Shown: piece after piece, positions 33,801 through 45,539 of the stretch
How the letters are laid out: every line of letters starts with the position of its first letter
How positions within the stretch are numbered: the first letter of the stretch is position 1
From: Benincasa hispida
Taxonomy: Eukaryota > Streptophyta > Magnoliopsida > Cucurbitales > Cucurbitaceae
Assembly: GCF_009727055.1 (NCBI RefSeq)
Contig: NC_052349.1
Location: 36,175,109 to 36,239,108 of the forward strand
Direction of reading: 5' to 3'
Length of the DNA stretch: 64,000 nt
The notes under the pieces: model-generated
What the model was told of the DNA's origin: nothing
Seen by the model: only the letters and a program-made list of their open reading frames with translations
The model's database searches: none
Position numbers and translations under genes: made by a program

Positions 33801-36800
33801 CCTTGAACTACTACCTTTGGTGCCAACCACTTATGGATGCCACCATGACTGCATCTTCTAAGGCTTTCCACTTCTCTGTTCGACGTAAGGATCCTACCAA
33901 CATGGCTAAGTCCAAATTTGGTGTTGCTCTGATATGACCTGTTAGGGCAACAAACCTCTATATATCTCTATAATTGTACGATATTGTCCACTTCGAGCAT
34001 AAACCCTCGTTATTTTACTTTTCATTTCGCCCAAACAGCCTCGTAGTTGTCCTCCCCAGTATACTCATGATCATTCCCTTATCTAGCCAATGTGGAACTT
34101 TGACTGCATTCCCAACACCAACAACATGCATGCATAATACACCCTAACCTACAATTTGACATAAGATGCCATAAAAAGAACTGAACCTTGATGACCTTCT
34201 TTTTTTTTTTTTTTTTTTTTGTGCATCGACACTCATACATTCCATTAATGTGAAAGTATATTGTAATTTTGTTGTTTGTATGAGACAAGTATTTTGTCTC
34301 CCTCAAATACAATGGTTGCATGTAAAAAATTGTAAAATATATATGAAGGTTTTAAGTTGACATCTGAATTAAATGTTAAAAACTTGGGAAAATGTGCATG
34401 CAATTGAAAGGTTAAACAAAAAGTTAAAAGAAAAAATATGAAATGCATGATCCGAAAGTAAACTCTAAACCATATTTTTCGAAACTCCCAACAATATATG
34501 CATACTTCTAAAAAAGTCGATTCATAATTTTCTTTAAATATATGTATAGAATTATTGAATAAAAATATTTTCAAAAAAATTGTCACAAGAGATGTAGATT
34601 GTTTAGGTTAGAAAAAATTGCACCAAATACTCATGACTTCAGAACTCAACTCAGGACCCCAAATAGCCCCTAAATGATAATAAAAAGTAACTCTTAGTAA
34701 CCAAAGAGAGAGAATATTGGTTGGTGTCCAATGTAAAGTCTAAAAACTTTTGCATTAAAAATTAGATTTTATTAAAGGTATATTACACTTTTCTAAGACT
34801 ATTTGACCTCTTAAGTTTTCAAATCTTACTATCTAAATTATGAATCTTAAAAAATAGGTCTAAATGTTTTTTTTTTTGGAAAAAAGAAAGCTGGACACTT
34901 TTTAAAAATAATTATTTATTGATATTATTAGGGCAAAATAAAATACATTTTGGGTTCCTAAAGTTTGGGGTTAATGTCCATTTCCTAAACTCTTGTTCTC
35001 GTAAGTTAACTAATGGTAAAATGATTTGGCGGCGAGCCGATTATATTGGATGATTAGGCAATACTATATTAATTTAATAATACTTTTAATGATCAGGCGT
35101 GTTGACAATTTTCTCTCTCTTCCATTCCCCTTTTCTTTGCCTTTGCTAGCGACAATGGATGGTTGCTCTTCTCTCTCCTCCTACCTTGTCGAATGGCGCC
35201 CAAATCCTTGGAGAATAGAGAGGAGGTCTCCCTTCTTTCTAGATATGGTCCGAAACAAAAGGAAGCTTCCCCTTCATTGTTCATATTCATATTGGCACTT
35301 ATCAACGATAACTCCCAACAGATGTGATGGCAGCACACATTCGAAGGACTAGAAAGAAAAGGGTGGAGACAAGAGAGCGTATGGCGGCAAACCTTGTCTC
35401 CAACAAAGTTGCCCGAAGAAAAATGGGGAATGGAAAGAAGATAAAGAAAATTACCAACTCAGATGTCCAGTCACCAAAGAGATACTTTTACATTAATGTA
35501 ATATAACTGAATCACCTAATCAACAATTTAACTACCTAATCATCTTATTGTTAGTCAATAACAATCAAAAGATCTCAGGAACCATTTAGTACTAATTTCC
35601 AAATTGCAAGGACGGCTGCATTTTGAAACAGCAAGGACCAAATAGATAGCACACCAAACTACCGAGATCATAGGTATATTTGGCCTTATTAATTAGGGTT
35701 GTTAATCGGTTGGTTGACATTGGTTTTGGGGAAATTGACGTTGAAACAACTAGTCAGTTTTCAATAAATGGAAACCGACTAATTTTTTATGGTTTATTTT
35801 GTTGATTGACTAACTGTTGGGTGGGTCAGTCAGTCGGTTTTTTATTTTAAAAAAGTACACAATAGAAGAGAGAGGGAGAGAGAAAAGTTGCGATAGAGAT
35901 ATGAGAGGGTGACAACCTTTGAAAAGAGGATGGAAGAAGAAAGAAAGGAAGAAAAGGAGAAGGGAAGAAAAAGGAAAAATAAAGTGAAGGAGATGAGAGG
36001 GAGAAAAGAAAAAAAGAAAAAGAACAGGGGAAAAGAAAGAAAAGGAAAAAAAAAACAAAAGTTGAAAGCAAACCATTTCTGAAAATTTGACCTGTTTTGA
36101 CCTATTTCTGAAAATTTATGGTTTAAATGGTAAATTTTGAAAGTAAATGAAAGTTAAAAGTTGAAGGACCAAAAATTTGGTTCCCTTTCTTTTTAATCAA
36201 TTGTACTATAAATACTATTGTAAGAGAGAAGGAACATCTTTCTACCATAGTAAAGATCCAGAGTAGAACGTACTGAAATTTTTCAAAAGAAGAGGCCTGC
36301 TATTAACCTAAGCTTCAGTTAGCTGATTAAGACAGAAGTTACCTACGTATCAATTATTCCAATCGGGCAATCTGATATTCTTTAAAAGAAGAAACAAATG
36401 GTCGATGAACTATGTTTGCATAATGTTGAGAGAGAGTCTCCCATATACTTCAAAGAACAAATTGGCAGATAGCAATATAATTTCTAATTTTATAAGAATA
36501 TAATGCATTATGATTATAATGAAATACTCACATCATGTAGCTTCTTGTAATCCAACCGTTCAACCTGTCTTCTTCCTGAAACAGGTTCAAGACCATCCTT
36601 TAGACTTGATAACTCATTATGTAGTGCACTCTTGCTAGGACCGCATCCAGAACTTTGCCCATTAGAGTTTTTCACAGACAAAGTATTATTTAAGGAAGAC
36701 ACAAAGTCATCATCTTTGGAAGGACGGTTATTGTCAAGTGCAGCTAGATCTTCAGAATCAGATGTAAAGTCAGAACTTGAACTTTCCCTTCTAACACCTT

Positions 36801-39720
36801 CATCAAGTTCTGGAACACTGGGATCATAGTCATCATCCTCCGAATCATCAGAAGGGAGACCTAAGTACTGGTCATCATTGGGTGGAACCTCTAATCCCTC
36901 AGAAGCAGAAGCATATCCAGATGTATCAGAGTTTGATTGATCAGAACTTGAACTTGATTCATCAGAACTCGATTCATTGTCCTGGTCAATAGTATCTGGA
37001 ACATCAGGATCATAATCGCCATCTTCAGAATCATCTGAAGGAAGACCTAAGGTGTGATCAGAATTTTGTCCAGCAGCTGCTGCTGCAGCCTCAGGATAGA
37101 CTTTCTGCACACAGTAGAGGAAACTAACAATATAACAAACAACGGAAAAAAAAGGGCACTATTTGAATATTTGTTGCAAAATTAAATTACCTCCCAAGTA
37201 TCAGTTATAGAAAGATTTGATCCTTGAAATTCATTGAGCAGATCCAAGCAGTCATCTTTACAATCACATCCGGGGCATAGCCATCCCTCATCATCCGGTG
37301 GAACTGTGAGAGGGAAAGAGGGAGCATGAACAAAAAGTTACTTGAGAGACAAAATCGACTTTTTAGTATCTAGTTGACAGTGAGAATATTACTGTCTGTA
37401 TTTAGCAAAGGTGGTTCTAAACAGAACTGATGGAACCCACGATCACAAATACCATCACATAATATGATGTCATTCTCAAGGGACAGTTCTTTGGATCCAC
37501 ATTTTGCACAAAATATCTGATACAAGGTCAGAAGTTCACAATGTAAGTCATTTATCACAAAAAGCAGATGCTTCAACAAAGCCAAATTTTATGCAGAATA
37601 AATCAAAAGATAACATCTGGTAAAAATTAAATTTAAAATGATATCCCCCTACATCCTCGCTGTCTATCTGTCCTTCAGAATCGAATAAAGATTCAGAAAG
37701 CCTCCCTTCAGCACAAAGTGCGTCAATACGTTGAAATAGATCTCTTATCTTCAATTTGCGTTGCATTATTTCATTTGATGCCCGCTGAAGTTCCTTTTCG
37801 GGCTTCAATTTATCTGAGCTGCATGGTTATAATAATGATCAGCAGATGCCACGCATTTCATTACATCCATTATGATAGATGAAATGAGAAGATAAATAAT
37901 CATAGGATACATTGATGACTAAAACAAAATCAAATTATAACAAAAAGTTCAATACTGATCCAAAAATATAGTTGTAGTGCATAGAAATTTCTATCCGCTT
38001 CATGTGAGGATGAAATAACAATAAATTAACTTCTATGTTTATTATCAGCAGGAGCTCTAGAAGTCTGACTTGGACAAAATCATAATTCTTGAAAGCATTG
38101 AAGAAAACAGAGTGGCCAGTTGTAAATAATAGCTGCTAAATATGAAACAATCAACAAGTGTACTAAATCCAGTGCTGAGGAACTACATAAGGCTGTAAGG
38201 CTGCAAACCTGTCAGCTTTTAACCAGATCCACTCTCTACCATGGGGTAGAGACCTATAAAGAGCTTTTATGTGAGAGAGAGAAAGGGGGTGGGGAATATC
38301 TCAAAGAATACAAACACCACAGAAATAGAAATCAGTAGAGCTGTTTACACAATGAGCCAATGACCATCTGTCAAAATCAGCAAAGACAAAGTAATACAAG
38401 ACAGTATCAGGACACAGTCGATCTAAAAACCCATAAAGGGGAAAATACATACCTGAACCCTTTCCAGCCTTCACTAGAGTAAGCTTCAATCAAGCTCTGT
38501 TCATATCCGATGCGGTTCAGTAAATATCTCAACTGTTTCCTGATTGATGAATACTCATCAACTCTTGCTTCCTTTCCTTGTATATTTCTCTTTTTCTTCT
38601 TCTTCTTCCTTTTTCCCTCTTCAGCAGTAAAATTATTCAAGTAATTACTTGGTTCAGGAGCTTTAGCTTTCTCTTGGGTCCTTGAACGCAAAACTCTGTC
38701 ACTGCTTACAAGGGACCTTAACCTATAATTTGTCTTTTTTGATTTCAAAATTCCCTTATCCTTGCGACCCAATTGTTGCGAATTACTGGGAATTTTTTCT
38801 AAATTTTGGATAGAATTATTTTGAGTTAAATCTTCAATAGGAGGGTTCATCTGTTCAATATGATTTTTGTTGACATCTTCAACTGGAAGTTCCGAGCACT
38901 CATTAAGAAGAGTTGTTGTCTCAACTTCAATAGGTAATTTTAAATTTTCAGTATCTTTATCACTAGATAATAAATTGCCTGCTTCAACTTGATCATTGTC
39001 AGCATGGTTAGAGACAGTCTGATTATCTTTTTCTAACAACTCACTAAGCAAATATCCCGAACCAAGTTCCATATTCTGCTGGACCCCTGGTTTTTCTTCA
39101 TCTGGACCGTCAGTTTTGCTGGAATACTCCGGAGTTGTTCCCAATTCCTGATAACCTGAATGCATTGGCTCATTTGAAAGACAAGTTAGCACTTCAACTT
39201 CAACACTGGCCTTGGCTTCTTGTACGGGTTCAGCACTATTATTAGGTCTTGATTCTGTATCAGTATTTTCATCTCTTTCTTCCATATTGTCACTAGCCTT
39301 GGCTTCTTGTACGGCTACAGCACTAATATTACATCTTGATTCTGTATCAGTATTTTCATCTGTTCCTTCCATATTGTCACTGGCCTTGGCTTCTTGTACG
39401 GCTTCAGCACTATTATTAGGTCTTGATTCTGTATCAGTATTTTCATCTCTTCCTTCCATATTGTCACTGGCCTTGGCTTCTTGTACAGCTTCAGCACTAT
39501 TATTAGGTCTTGATTCTGTATCAGTATTTTCATCTCTTCCTTCCATATTGTCGCTGGCCTTGGCTTCTTGTACGGCTTCAGCACTATGATTAGGTCTTGA
39601 TTCTGTATCACTATTTTCATCTCTTCCTTCCATGTTGTCACTGGCCTTGGCTTCTTGTACGGCTTCAGCATTATCATTAGGTCTGAATTCTGTATCAGTA
39701 TTTTCATCTCTTTCTTCCAT
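27900..39720 (-). CDS. HAT3.1: HAT3.1-type PHD-finger homeodomain protein
   Basis: Eight coding exons on the minus strand join in frame: 39720-38453, 37818-37653, 37516-37393, 37303-37191, 37104-36532, 29537-29211, 28505-28416 and 28337-27900. All have GT/AG borders, and the product is 1032 residues. The PHD finger (about 479-533) shows the C4HC3 set Cys481, Cys484, Cys498, Cys502, His507, Cys510, Cys529 and Cys532. It is followed by acidic blocks with duplicated [11 protein letters not shown] divergent homeodomain (about 836-899) ends with WFENTRW where most homeodomains have WFQNRR. A basic RKTKR and KSRKRKR region in the last exon suggests nuclear import. Relatives are nuclear DNA- and chromatin-binding proteins (HAT3.1, PRHA, parsley PRHP). 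The first 174 residues are six 29-residue repeats. The start is the first ATG after an in-frame stop (TAG at about 39744). A 7-kb intron between exons five and six is full of transposons. The protein is longer than Arabidopsis HAT3.1 as I recall it. Confidence 0.92.
28416..28505 (-). other. HAT3.1: HAT3.1 exon 7, homeodomain helices 1-2
   Basis: This 90-nt exon is in phase on both sides and encodes [20 protein letters not shown] followed by [10 protein letters not shown]. This is the helix 1, turn and helix 2 part of the homeodomain. Acceptor TTCCAG and donor CAG/GTTATG. Confidence 0.92.
29211..29537 (-). other. HAT3.1: HAT3.1 exon 6, start of the homeodomain
   Basis: This exon encodes residues 749-857. 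It has a Ser/Asp-rich linker, the basic [10 protein letters not shown] and then the first part of the homeodomain ending [10 protein letters not shown]. It lies after the 7-kb transposon-filled intron. The AG acceptor sits after TTGAAG, and the donor is GAG/GTAATT. Confidence 0.9.
30898..32794 (+). mobile_element. Short non-autonomous LTR retroelement with perfect TSD
   Basis: The left LTR (30903-31066) and right LTR (32596-32789) share 'gtaagaagaata', 'gtcaatattctaggttaa' (left copy 'ggcaatattct...') and 'ttactccttgaggctactta'. They end CATTCA and CATCA. The perfect 5-bp duplication GTTAC (30898-30902 and 32790-32794) brackets the element. A primer-binding site TGGTATCAGATC (31069-31080), close to the initiator-Met tRNA complement TGGTATCAGAGC, follows the left LTR. 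A purine tract TTGGAGGGG (32582-32590) precedes the right LTR. The 1.5-kb interior has only short, unrecognised frames. The element sits inside the LINE and interrupts its reverse-transcriptase frame. Confidence 0.9.
32117..32497 (+). pseudogene. Unassigned open frame inside the LTR element
   Basis: An uninterrupted frame of about 126 codons reads as a Glu/Lys-rich head (for example [16 protein letters not shown]) and a hydrophobic tail ([13 protein letters not shown]). I do not recognise a domain. It lies close to the right LTR in the sense direction of the element, a place where accessory or decayed gag-pol sequence can occur. It could be a chance frame. Confidence 0.3.
33173..33435 (+). 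mobile_element. TRIM, 263 bp
   Basis: Two short LTRs (33173-33240 and 33373-33435) both begin TGTTAGAT and contain AATCTACCTTCACCCATCA and GGTCAATTGGTGATTTAA. The interior starts with TGGTATCAAAGC (33243-33254), matching the initiator-Met tRNA primer site with one change, and ends with a GTGAGGGGGGGAG purine tract. It has no coding capacity. A related fragment is visible at about 58075-58130. Target duplications are not obvious. Confidence 0.85.
33436..34700. repeat. Unclassified repeat-like intron sequence
   Basis: Between the TRIM and about 34090 the sequence has a repeated proline/threonine-like triplet texture ('ccaccac', 'ccaactccag') and a stretch 'cgatattgtccacttcgagc' that looks like a dispersed repeat. 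A run of about 22 T lies at 34199-34220. From 34220 to 34700 it is plain AT-rich intron. No gene is seen. Confidence 0.4.
34701..36531. other. Rest of the fifth HAT3.1 coding intron
   Basis: No coding exon is seen. The stretch 35030-35510 contains short plus-strand frames without recognisable domains. A purine-rich tract lies at 35925-36060. The donor of HAT3.1 exon 5 is at 36531-36530. Confidence 0.5.
35925..36060 (+). repeat. Polypurine tract of about 135 bp
   Basis: The plus strand is almost wholly A and G, with only scattered T and C. It contains runs such as AAGAAAGGAAGAAAAGGAG. It is located in a large intron. Such tracts can form triplex (H-) DNA, but no function is shown. Confidence 0.7.
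39199..39720 (-). repeat. HAT3.1: Coding minisatellite, 87 bp x 6, in HAT3.1
   Basis: Six consecutive units of 87 bp encode 29-residue repeats starting at the initiator Met. Each has the pattern [15 protein letters not shown], then (N/H/I)SAEAVQEA and KASDN. The units are highly alike; the first, fifth and sixth carry the most changes. The unit length is a multiple of three, so copy-number change would keep frame. The repeats are acidic and probably disordered. Confidence 0.95.
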
Positions 39721-40850
39721 ATTGTCCCCTAAGAATATCAGCTAGACTCCAGTTTGACTACTCCTGCTCCTGATTACATCAACTAGGGGTTGCTCAGACT
39801 TAAGGCCAAAGAATCAACCACTAAAATAATGTAGATTCTTGCTCATCACTTTTGGAGATTAAAAGGTTAGTTCCTACTAAATCATTTTGGAGTTAATTTT
39901 TTCAATTTCTACAATTTCCAAGGAGCAGCAATTTTCCTTTTCTATGTACTGAATATTTATTCTACATACGTTATGGACCACCTCAAGCACTCCCCTCACC
40001 GAAATTCTCCACGGATATTCATCAGTGTTGACTATCAGGCACTGGAGAGACACCAAGATGACCAACATCAGCCATCTTGAAGGATATAAGGCTAGTAGTG
40101 ATAAATAATAAAATTCAAGAGGTATTTTTGGGTTCTACAATCCTCTTTGATTTCAGAATTCCAGAAAGTGTCAGCAAATATTAACTATAGGAAATTTTCA
40201 ATCAAGATTGAATAAAAAACTATGTTACTAGAAAATAATCTTAAAATATTCTCTTTATAAGATAAATTCAAGAGGCAAAATTACCAAAATATATATGAAC
40301 TCAGCTTCTACTGTGACGAATTTGTCCTTATAACATTAATTTATGAACTGAACAGATATCCAATTTTGAGATAGATTAAAAGGTATACTCAGAAAAAGTC
40401 ATTTATTTTATTTTAATTTATTTTTTGTGAGAGAGTACAAACAAATTCATCTGACCGCCAGTAATTCTTGAAATTCTTTATAATATAACTGCCTAAAATT
40501 TAGTTTCATTAAGATATAAAAAACCAGAAAAAATGAAGTTCGAATAACAAAGTTATAGAAAACAAATAAAATAATTTAAACATTATTCATTATATTGTTA
40601 AATTGTGCATGAAATTTTCATTCCATAATATATAGGTAAATGGAAGAATGAATTAAGGAATGGAAATCTGGAAACAACTTACAAAAACTCAAAACCATGT
40701 CAAATCCCCTTTGATACAGAAAACAGCATGCATTATTATCATCATTATTGTCACCATAATTATTTTGATAGATTTGATTGATAGATGGCATTACTAAAAG
40801 AATGATAAGGTAACTCACAAGAAAAAACAGATACAGGTTCACTTAGCACC

Positions 40851-40988
40851 ATAGTCACTCACTCATAACATGCAACAATGAATGAATTATCAAAAGTAGG
40901 GAAACAACAAGAAAAACTGATAGTCACTCACTCATAACATGCAACAATGAATGAATTATCAAAAGTAGGGAAACAACAAGAAAAACTG
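40851..40988. repeat. Perfect tandem duplication, 69 bp
   Basis: Two identical copies (40851-40919 and 40920-40988) begin ATAGTCACTCACTCATAACA and end AAGAAAAACTG. The duplication lies between the probable HAT3.1 5' UTR exon and the first coding exon. Identity suggests a recent event or an assembly duplication. Confidence 0.95.
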
Positions 40989-41902
40989 TGGACTTAACTA
41001 GTTAAGCTATCAAAGCATCTTCATGGTGAATAGTCAACTTGCCGTTAATAGTTAAGCTTCCTGATAATAGGATGTACATCTTCTAACACATCGAATAAAA
41101 GATGAAATTTTTAAATAAAGACACTACGTCAATTCAAACCTGAACAGACCATCTAAAAGAATGAATGTCTAAGGCACTAATCATCAAATCCATAAAATAC
41201 TAGTGTAACAACACATGATAATATCCGATTTGTTCCCTTTTCAGTATTCATAATTTCAATTCTCAATATACATAATGGTGAGCAAGACAGCCATTCAATA
41301 CTATCCATTTCTAGAAATTGGAATTCATAATTTCAGAATATTATATTGCAAAAAGGAAAGAAAAAAAAACGGAGGGCGAAGCTCGATGGGAGTTACAAAT
41401 GGCCAACCATAAGCTCAGCTCAGGTTGGCTCGTACTCCAACTCCTACCTCAGAAATCTGCACGTCCAAACTCACAAATAACTCCAATAACGTGAAACAGA
41501 GCTTCCAAGGGGGAAAAAACTTAAGCTCAACTTTATAAAATCGATTTTAGCAATGAAATTCTTCAAGAATAAAATATTAGTCCCCGGTATAATATTTCAA
41601 CAAGGAGAGACAGCAAGTCGGAAAAAAAAAAAAAAGAAAGAAAAGAAAACAGAACTCCCGAATCATTACGCCTCTATCTCCGAAAGTCAAGCAAACAAAA
41701 CGGAAAAGTAGGAAAAAGGAAAGAGAAGAAACAAATGCAATTAACGAGATAAGCATTCGAAGAGAAGAAGAACAAGGCAATGTATTAACTTCAGAAACTC
41801 CATTTCCTTTTCGGGGCGAATTGACAAGAAACAAAGAGAATCTAGCAGATATCCAAGAACGTAATAGAAAAGACAAGAAAAAAACCTATGGAGAGAAGAT
41901 AC

Positions 41903-42060
41903 CTGGTGCTGGTGAAGAGCATAGTATTGTCCGTGAAAGAGGGATCTTGTAAGGCGGTGGAGATGTTTGTTAATGGAGTTTTTGGAAGAAAAGAGTAAGA
42001 AATTTAGCGATGGTGGTGGTGGTGGTGGTTGTTCTTGGTTCTTCGTTGTGTTCTCAGCAG
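41903..42060 (-). other. HAT3.1: Probable 5' UTR exon of HAT3.1
   Basis: On the minus strand a pyrimidine- and ACC-rich leader (including a (CCA)n/(GGT)n run at about 42009-42030) ends with a CCAG/GTATCT donor at 41903/41902. This fits a non-coding first exon spliced to the exon that carries the ATG at 39720. The acceptor is unresolved; candidates are near 39741 and slightly further upstream. A short upstream ATG at 41922-41920 is present. The transcription start is not defined. Confidence 0.45.
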
Positions 42061-42199
42061 CTGGAGGAGAGAATAAAGCGGCTTTGTCTCAGAGTCCTCC
42101 AAATCTGGGCCACCGTTGTTACTCGGTGCATTTTGCCCAGCCTTCACGCGCACCGTCTGCATCTGCCTTCCGCTACTGCCGCTCATAATCATATTGTAT

Positions 42200-44230
42200 T
42201 GCGTCTCATTCTGGGCTCCATCTCCATCTCTTTTGGCCCATTTTTTACTTTCTCCTTTTTCGGCCCAATCTTTCTCTTTATGGGCCTAGGCCCATTCCAT
42301 TGTAGGAGCTTCTGAACTTCTTGCTGCCCATATTCTTCTTTTGCAACTCTTAGATCTAGCTAGAAAATTCCTGAAATGAATCCAAAATTATTTTAAATTT
42401 GTTGGCACAGGCCTTCAGTGCTCCTTCGGCCCACTTCTTTAGTCTAGAAGTGTTACAGGAGCTGTCCTACATGTAACGTTAGTGGTGTCAGGATGGATAA
42501 CCTCCAAAGTTGTAAAGTATCAATGGCGAGCTCGATTCATTGATCAAGAATTCGAAGGTTTGACTTTTCCTTTTTAAAAATGCGAATTCGATGCAGCCCT
42601 TGGTTTTTCCTTAGGCTTGGGCCTGCTAGTGCATTGTCAAGGGAAACTCTCAACAAAATTCTTTGTTTTATTTGGAAATAAAACAATTTGAAACATTTTA
42701 GTTGGAAAAGAAAATGATATGTTTATTAATATAGACTCTTAATTTTTTATTTATTGATACAAATTTTAAATATGGCTAGATTAAATAAGTAACTTAGAAT
42801 AAAATTATTGGATGGCTTTAGTCATAAAATTCTTTTTTTCTACTTAAAAACATAATTTTAAATGTTAAATTTTGTGAGCATCGAGTTTTATATTCATTTG
42901 ATAATTTTAAATGTTAAATTTCAAAGTTCTATTATTGAGCATCGAATTTTATATTCATTTGATCATCTTTGAATTTTCAACATTATCTAATTGGATCCTT
43001 GAATTTTCAAAATGTTTAATAGACATTTTTTAAAAATTAATTAATGTATTATATATATATATATTTGAATTTTATATCTAACAAAATTATGAACATTAAA
43101 TTTTATGTCTATCAATACTTTTCTAAAAGTATCGAATAGATCATAAATCTATTCAACACAAAATTGAAAACTCAAGGATCTAGGACACAAAATTGAAGGG
43201 TTAAGAATACCTATTGAAAACCTTTTTGAAGTTTATGTATCTATTTGACAGAAAAACGAATGTTTAAAGACTTATTAACGCTTTTGAAAGTTTATAGATC
43301 AAAATAGACACAAACTTCGAAGTTCATTAAATAAATTTATAATTTACCCTAATTTGAAATCGGTTCAAATTCCAAAGCATTCTCGCCTATATGATAACAA
43401 ATGACATAATTCACTATGTGTCTTTTTATAGTAAGAAAAAACAAACAAGAAAGAAAAGAAATTCCTTCCTTTAGGTGGTTTCTTAGAAGTGAGACACAAT
43501 TTTGAGAGATTATGCATGTTGTGGCTAGATATGATTCTTAGAAGACGACGAGACATAGATAAATAAAAAGAACGACCAAGTTACATGTATAACTTTTGGA
43601 ACTTTTCTTTTATTTGATGTGTATATAACTTTATTGTTGGTGTGGAGAGGAAGGATTTTAGGATCTAAAAATGAACCTTGGAATCTCCAACCAAAACAAG
43701 GGGCATGGATATATAAAGATTATACTTTATTGGTTACCCTTGTTTAATCAAATAACAATACAAAATTATATAAAGTAAAATGTTTGGCATTGAAAAGGAC
43801 TTGTATCTAACTGTTGCAGACAATGAAGGCTTTTGAAATAGCTTTATGAAGTCTAATGATGCCAAACCAACAAGCAAAGATTTCTACTTCCCTTTACCTA
43901 AAATCATTCAATTTTGGAAATAACTTTTCAACTTAATAGTTTTCCAAATGGCATCTCATGTATCCAACCTTGGCCATCTTTTTTTTAGGTTTAGTCTTCC
44001 ATCACTTTAATTCCAAAAGGAAAATTGTTATATTTTTTGTCAATACCATTGTTACTTTATTTCATTCAAATATTTACTTTTTATAAGTGTAATGCCTTAC
44101 ACGAAACAGGCATAAAATCAAAGATTAAAATACTCGTTTAACATTGATATTAAGAATTAATCAATATCTTCAGTATCTTTTATATATATTAATAATAAGA
44201 TATATGGTTCTCTCACTTTTTAGAATATCT
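42200..44230. other. Gene-free AT-rich intergenic DNA
   Basis: No supported gene. Two similar stretches 'ttaaattttgtgagcatcgag' and 'ttattgagcatcgaattttat' lie at about 42870 and 42930 and share the following 'attttatattcatttgat', a local diverged duplication. The remainder is AT-rich and unstructured to the eye. Confidence 0.5.
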
Positions 44231-44234
44231 CCCA

Positions 44235-44285
44235 GTCTATGAAGTACATATACGAATACAGATACGAGATACGGATACGACAGGT
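44235..44285 (+). repeat. Fragment of the 'gatac' foldback family
   Basis: CTATGAAGTACATATACG followed by 'cagatacgagatacggatacg' matches the left end of the element at 20791-20870 (CTATGAAGCATAGACAC, 'cagatacgg', 'gatacgg'). Only one end is present. Confidence 0.5.
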
Positions 44286-44289
44286 GTAA

Positions 44290-45520
44290 GAGTATATCAA
44301 CATGCAGTGGAAGTAACAAAGATCAATAAGCACTCTAATTCATTAATTTTTGCATAAACTAAAGCATGTTCATCTAATATAAGAGGGTTTGAAGTCATAT
44401 CTTTGTAGAACTCTTCAAGATCTTGATTCTCAGCTATTATCTTCTCCAAAACTTGTTGTGAACCACCTAAACATCTTCCCCACTATCCTCTTGGAGCTTT
44501 AGAATGAGTTGTGGGACTCAAGAACAGCTTGAACGGAAGGAAACTAGGAGAGTAGTTCATTGCTATAACCCACTTTGAAGAACAATTCTTCAGCTCGAAT
44601 TTTTTTAAAAAAACTCTTTGAATGCATGCTCCAATTCCACTTCAACCTTCTTTATTTATTGTAGGTTAACATGCAAAGAAGATGACTCCATGAAATGCAA
44701 CTCATGTTTGAAGTTAATGAAGCAAAAGTAAGTGGGTTTTGTGTGAGCTAGTTGAAGATGATAATGGAAAAATCCAACTTTTCCATTTTTTTGTAAATTT
44801 TGTAATTTTTCAATTTCCATAAAACCAAATGATTTCAAAAAATCAATTTAATTTTAAAATTGAAAAGATTTATTAATTTTGTAAAATTAATTTCATAAAT
44901 TATTTTTCTAATTAATAAATGATTATTTAAATAATTCAATTAATTTAATATCAATTATTAAATTAATTTTTACACAAATCCACCTTCATATATTTAAAAT
45001 GTATTTAAATATAAATTCTCCTATTACGTTTAATTCTAATTTGAACCTTTCAAATTAAGTTACTCTAAAGTTAATCCATTTACGAGCTAGTAGGGGACCT
45101 CGCGGACCAATAGATCATGGGCTCCAACGATCCGACATTAATTGGTTAAACTCATTTTACGGAATTAACCTCATTCGTTAACTAATGGGTCACTCCACTA
45201 AAGCCTATAGTTGAACTCCCCTCACTTGATATAACCATAATCAGTAAGTCGATCATTCACAGGTTGTTCGTAATCACAGCTGGGTCAAGTTCACCGTTTT
45301 ACCGCTGTGAATACATCTTGTTCCTTAAGTTCCTACTAACCCTCTAATGAACAAATTTGATTCATAATACCTATGAATCAAGTCCTTTTTCTATCAAGAG
45401 AAGGCGAGGTCCGATTGTTCAAGACCTACCTAAGAGAACAATCTATCTGCTAACCCTAAATCGAATAGGAGGGAATTTTGCAGGGTTATGTCTTCAGCTA
45501 TTCTAGTAACGTCTTTGTTT
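44290..45520 (-). mobile_element. LTR retroelement fragment, minus orientation
   Basis: The piece shares landmarks with the LTR fragment at 3720-3990: 'ttaactaatggg', 'actccactaaag', 'gatataacca' and 'gctgggtcaa'. It has no open coding frame. It probably represents a truncated LTR. Ends are approximate and no target duplication was found. Confidence 0.55.
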
Positions 45521-45539
45521 TGTACCTTGCATGTGGGCA

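Noticed and set aside
39212..39589. Long plus-strand open frame through the HAT3.1 repeat region
   Set aside because: It is the antisense of the 87-bp coding repeat. Because the unit is a multiple of three, several frames stay open. There is no independent sign of a gene.
41967..42315. Plus-strand frames near the HAT3.1 leader as a divergent gene
   Set aside because: They consist of the GGT microsatellite and antisense of the HAT3.1 leader, with no domain and no good promoter or splice context.
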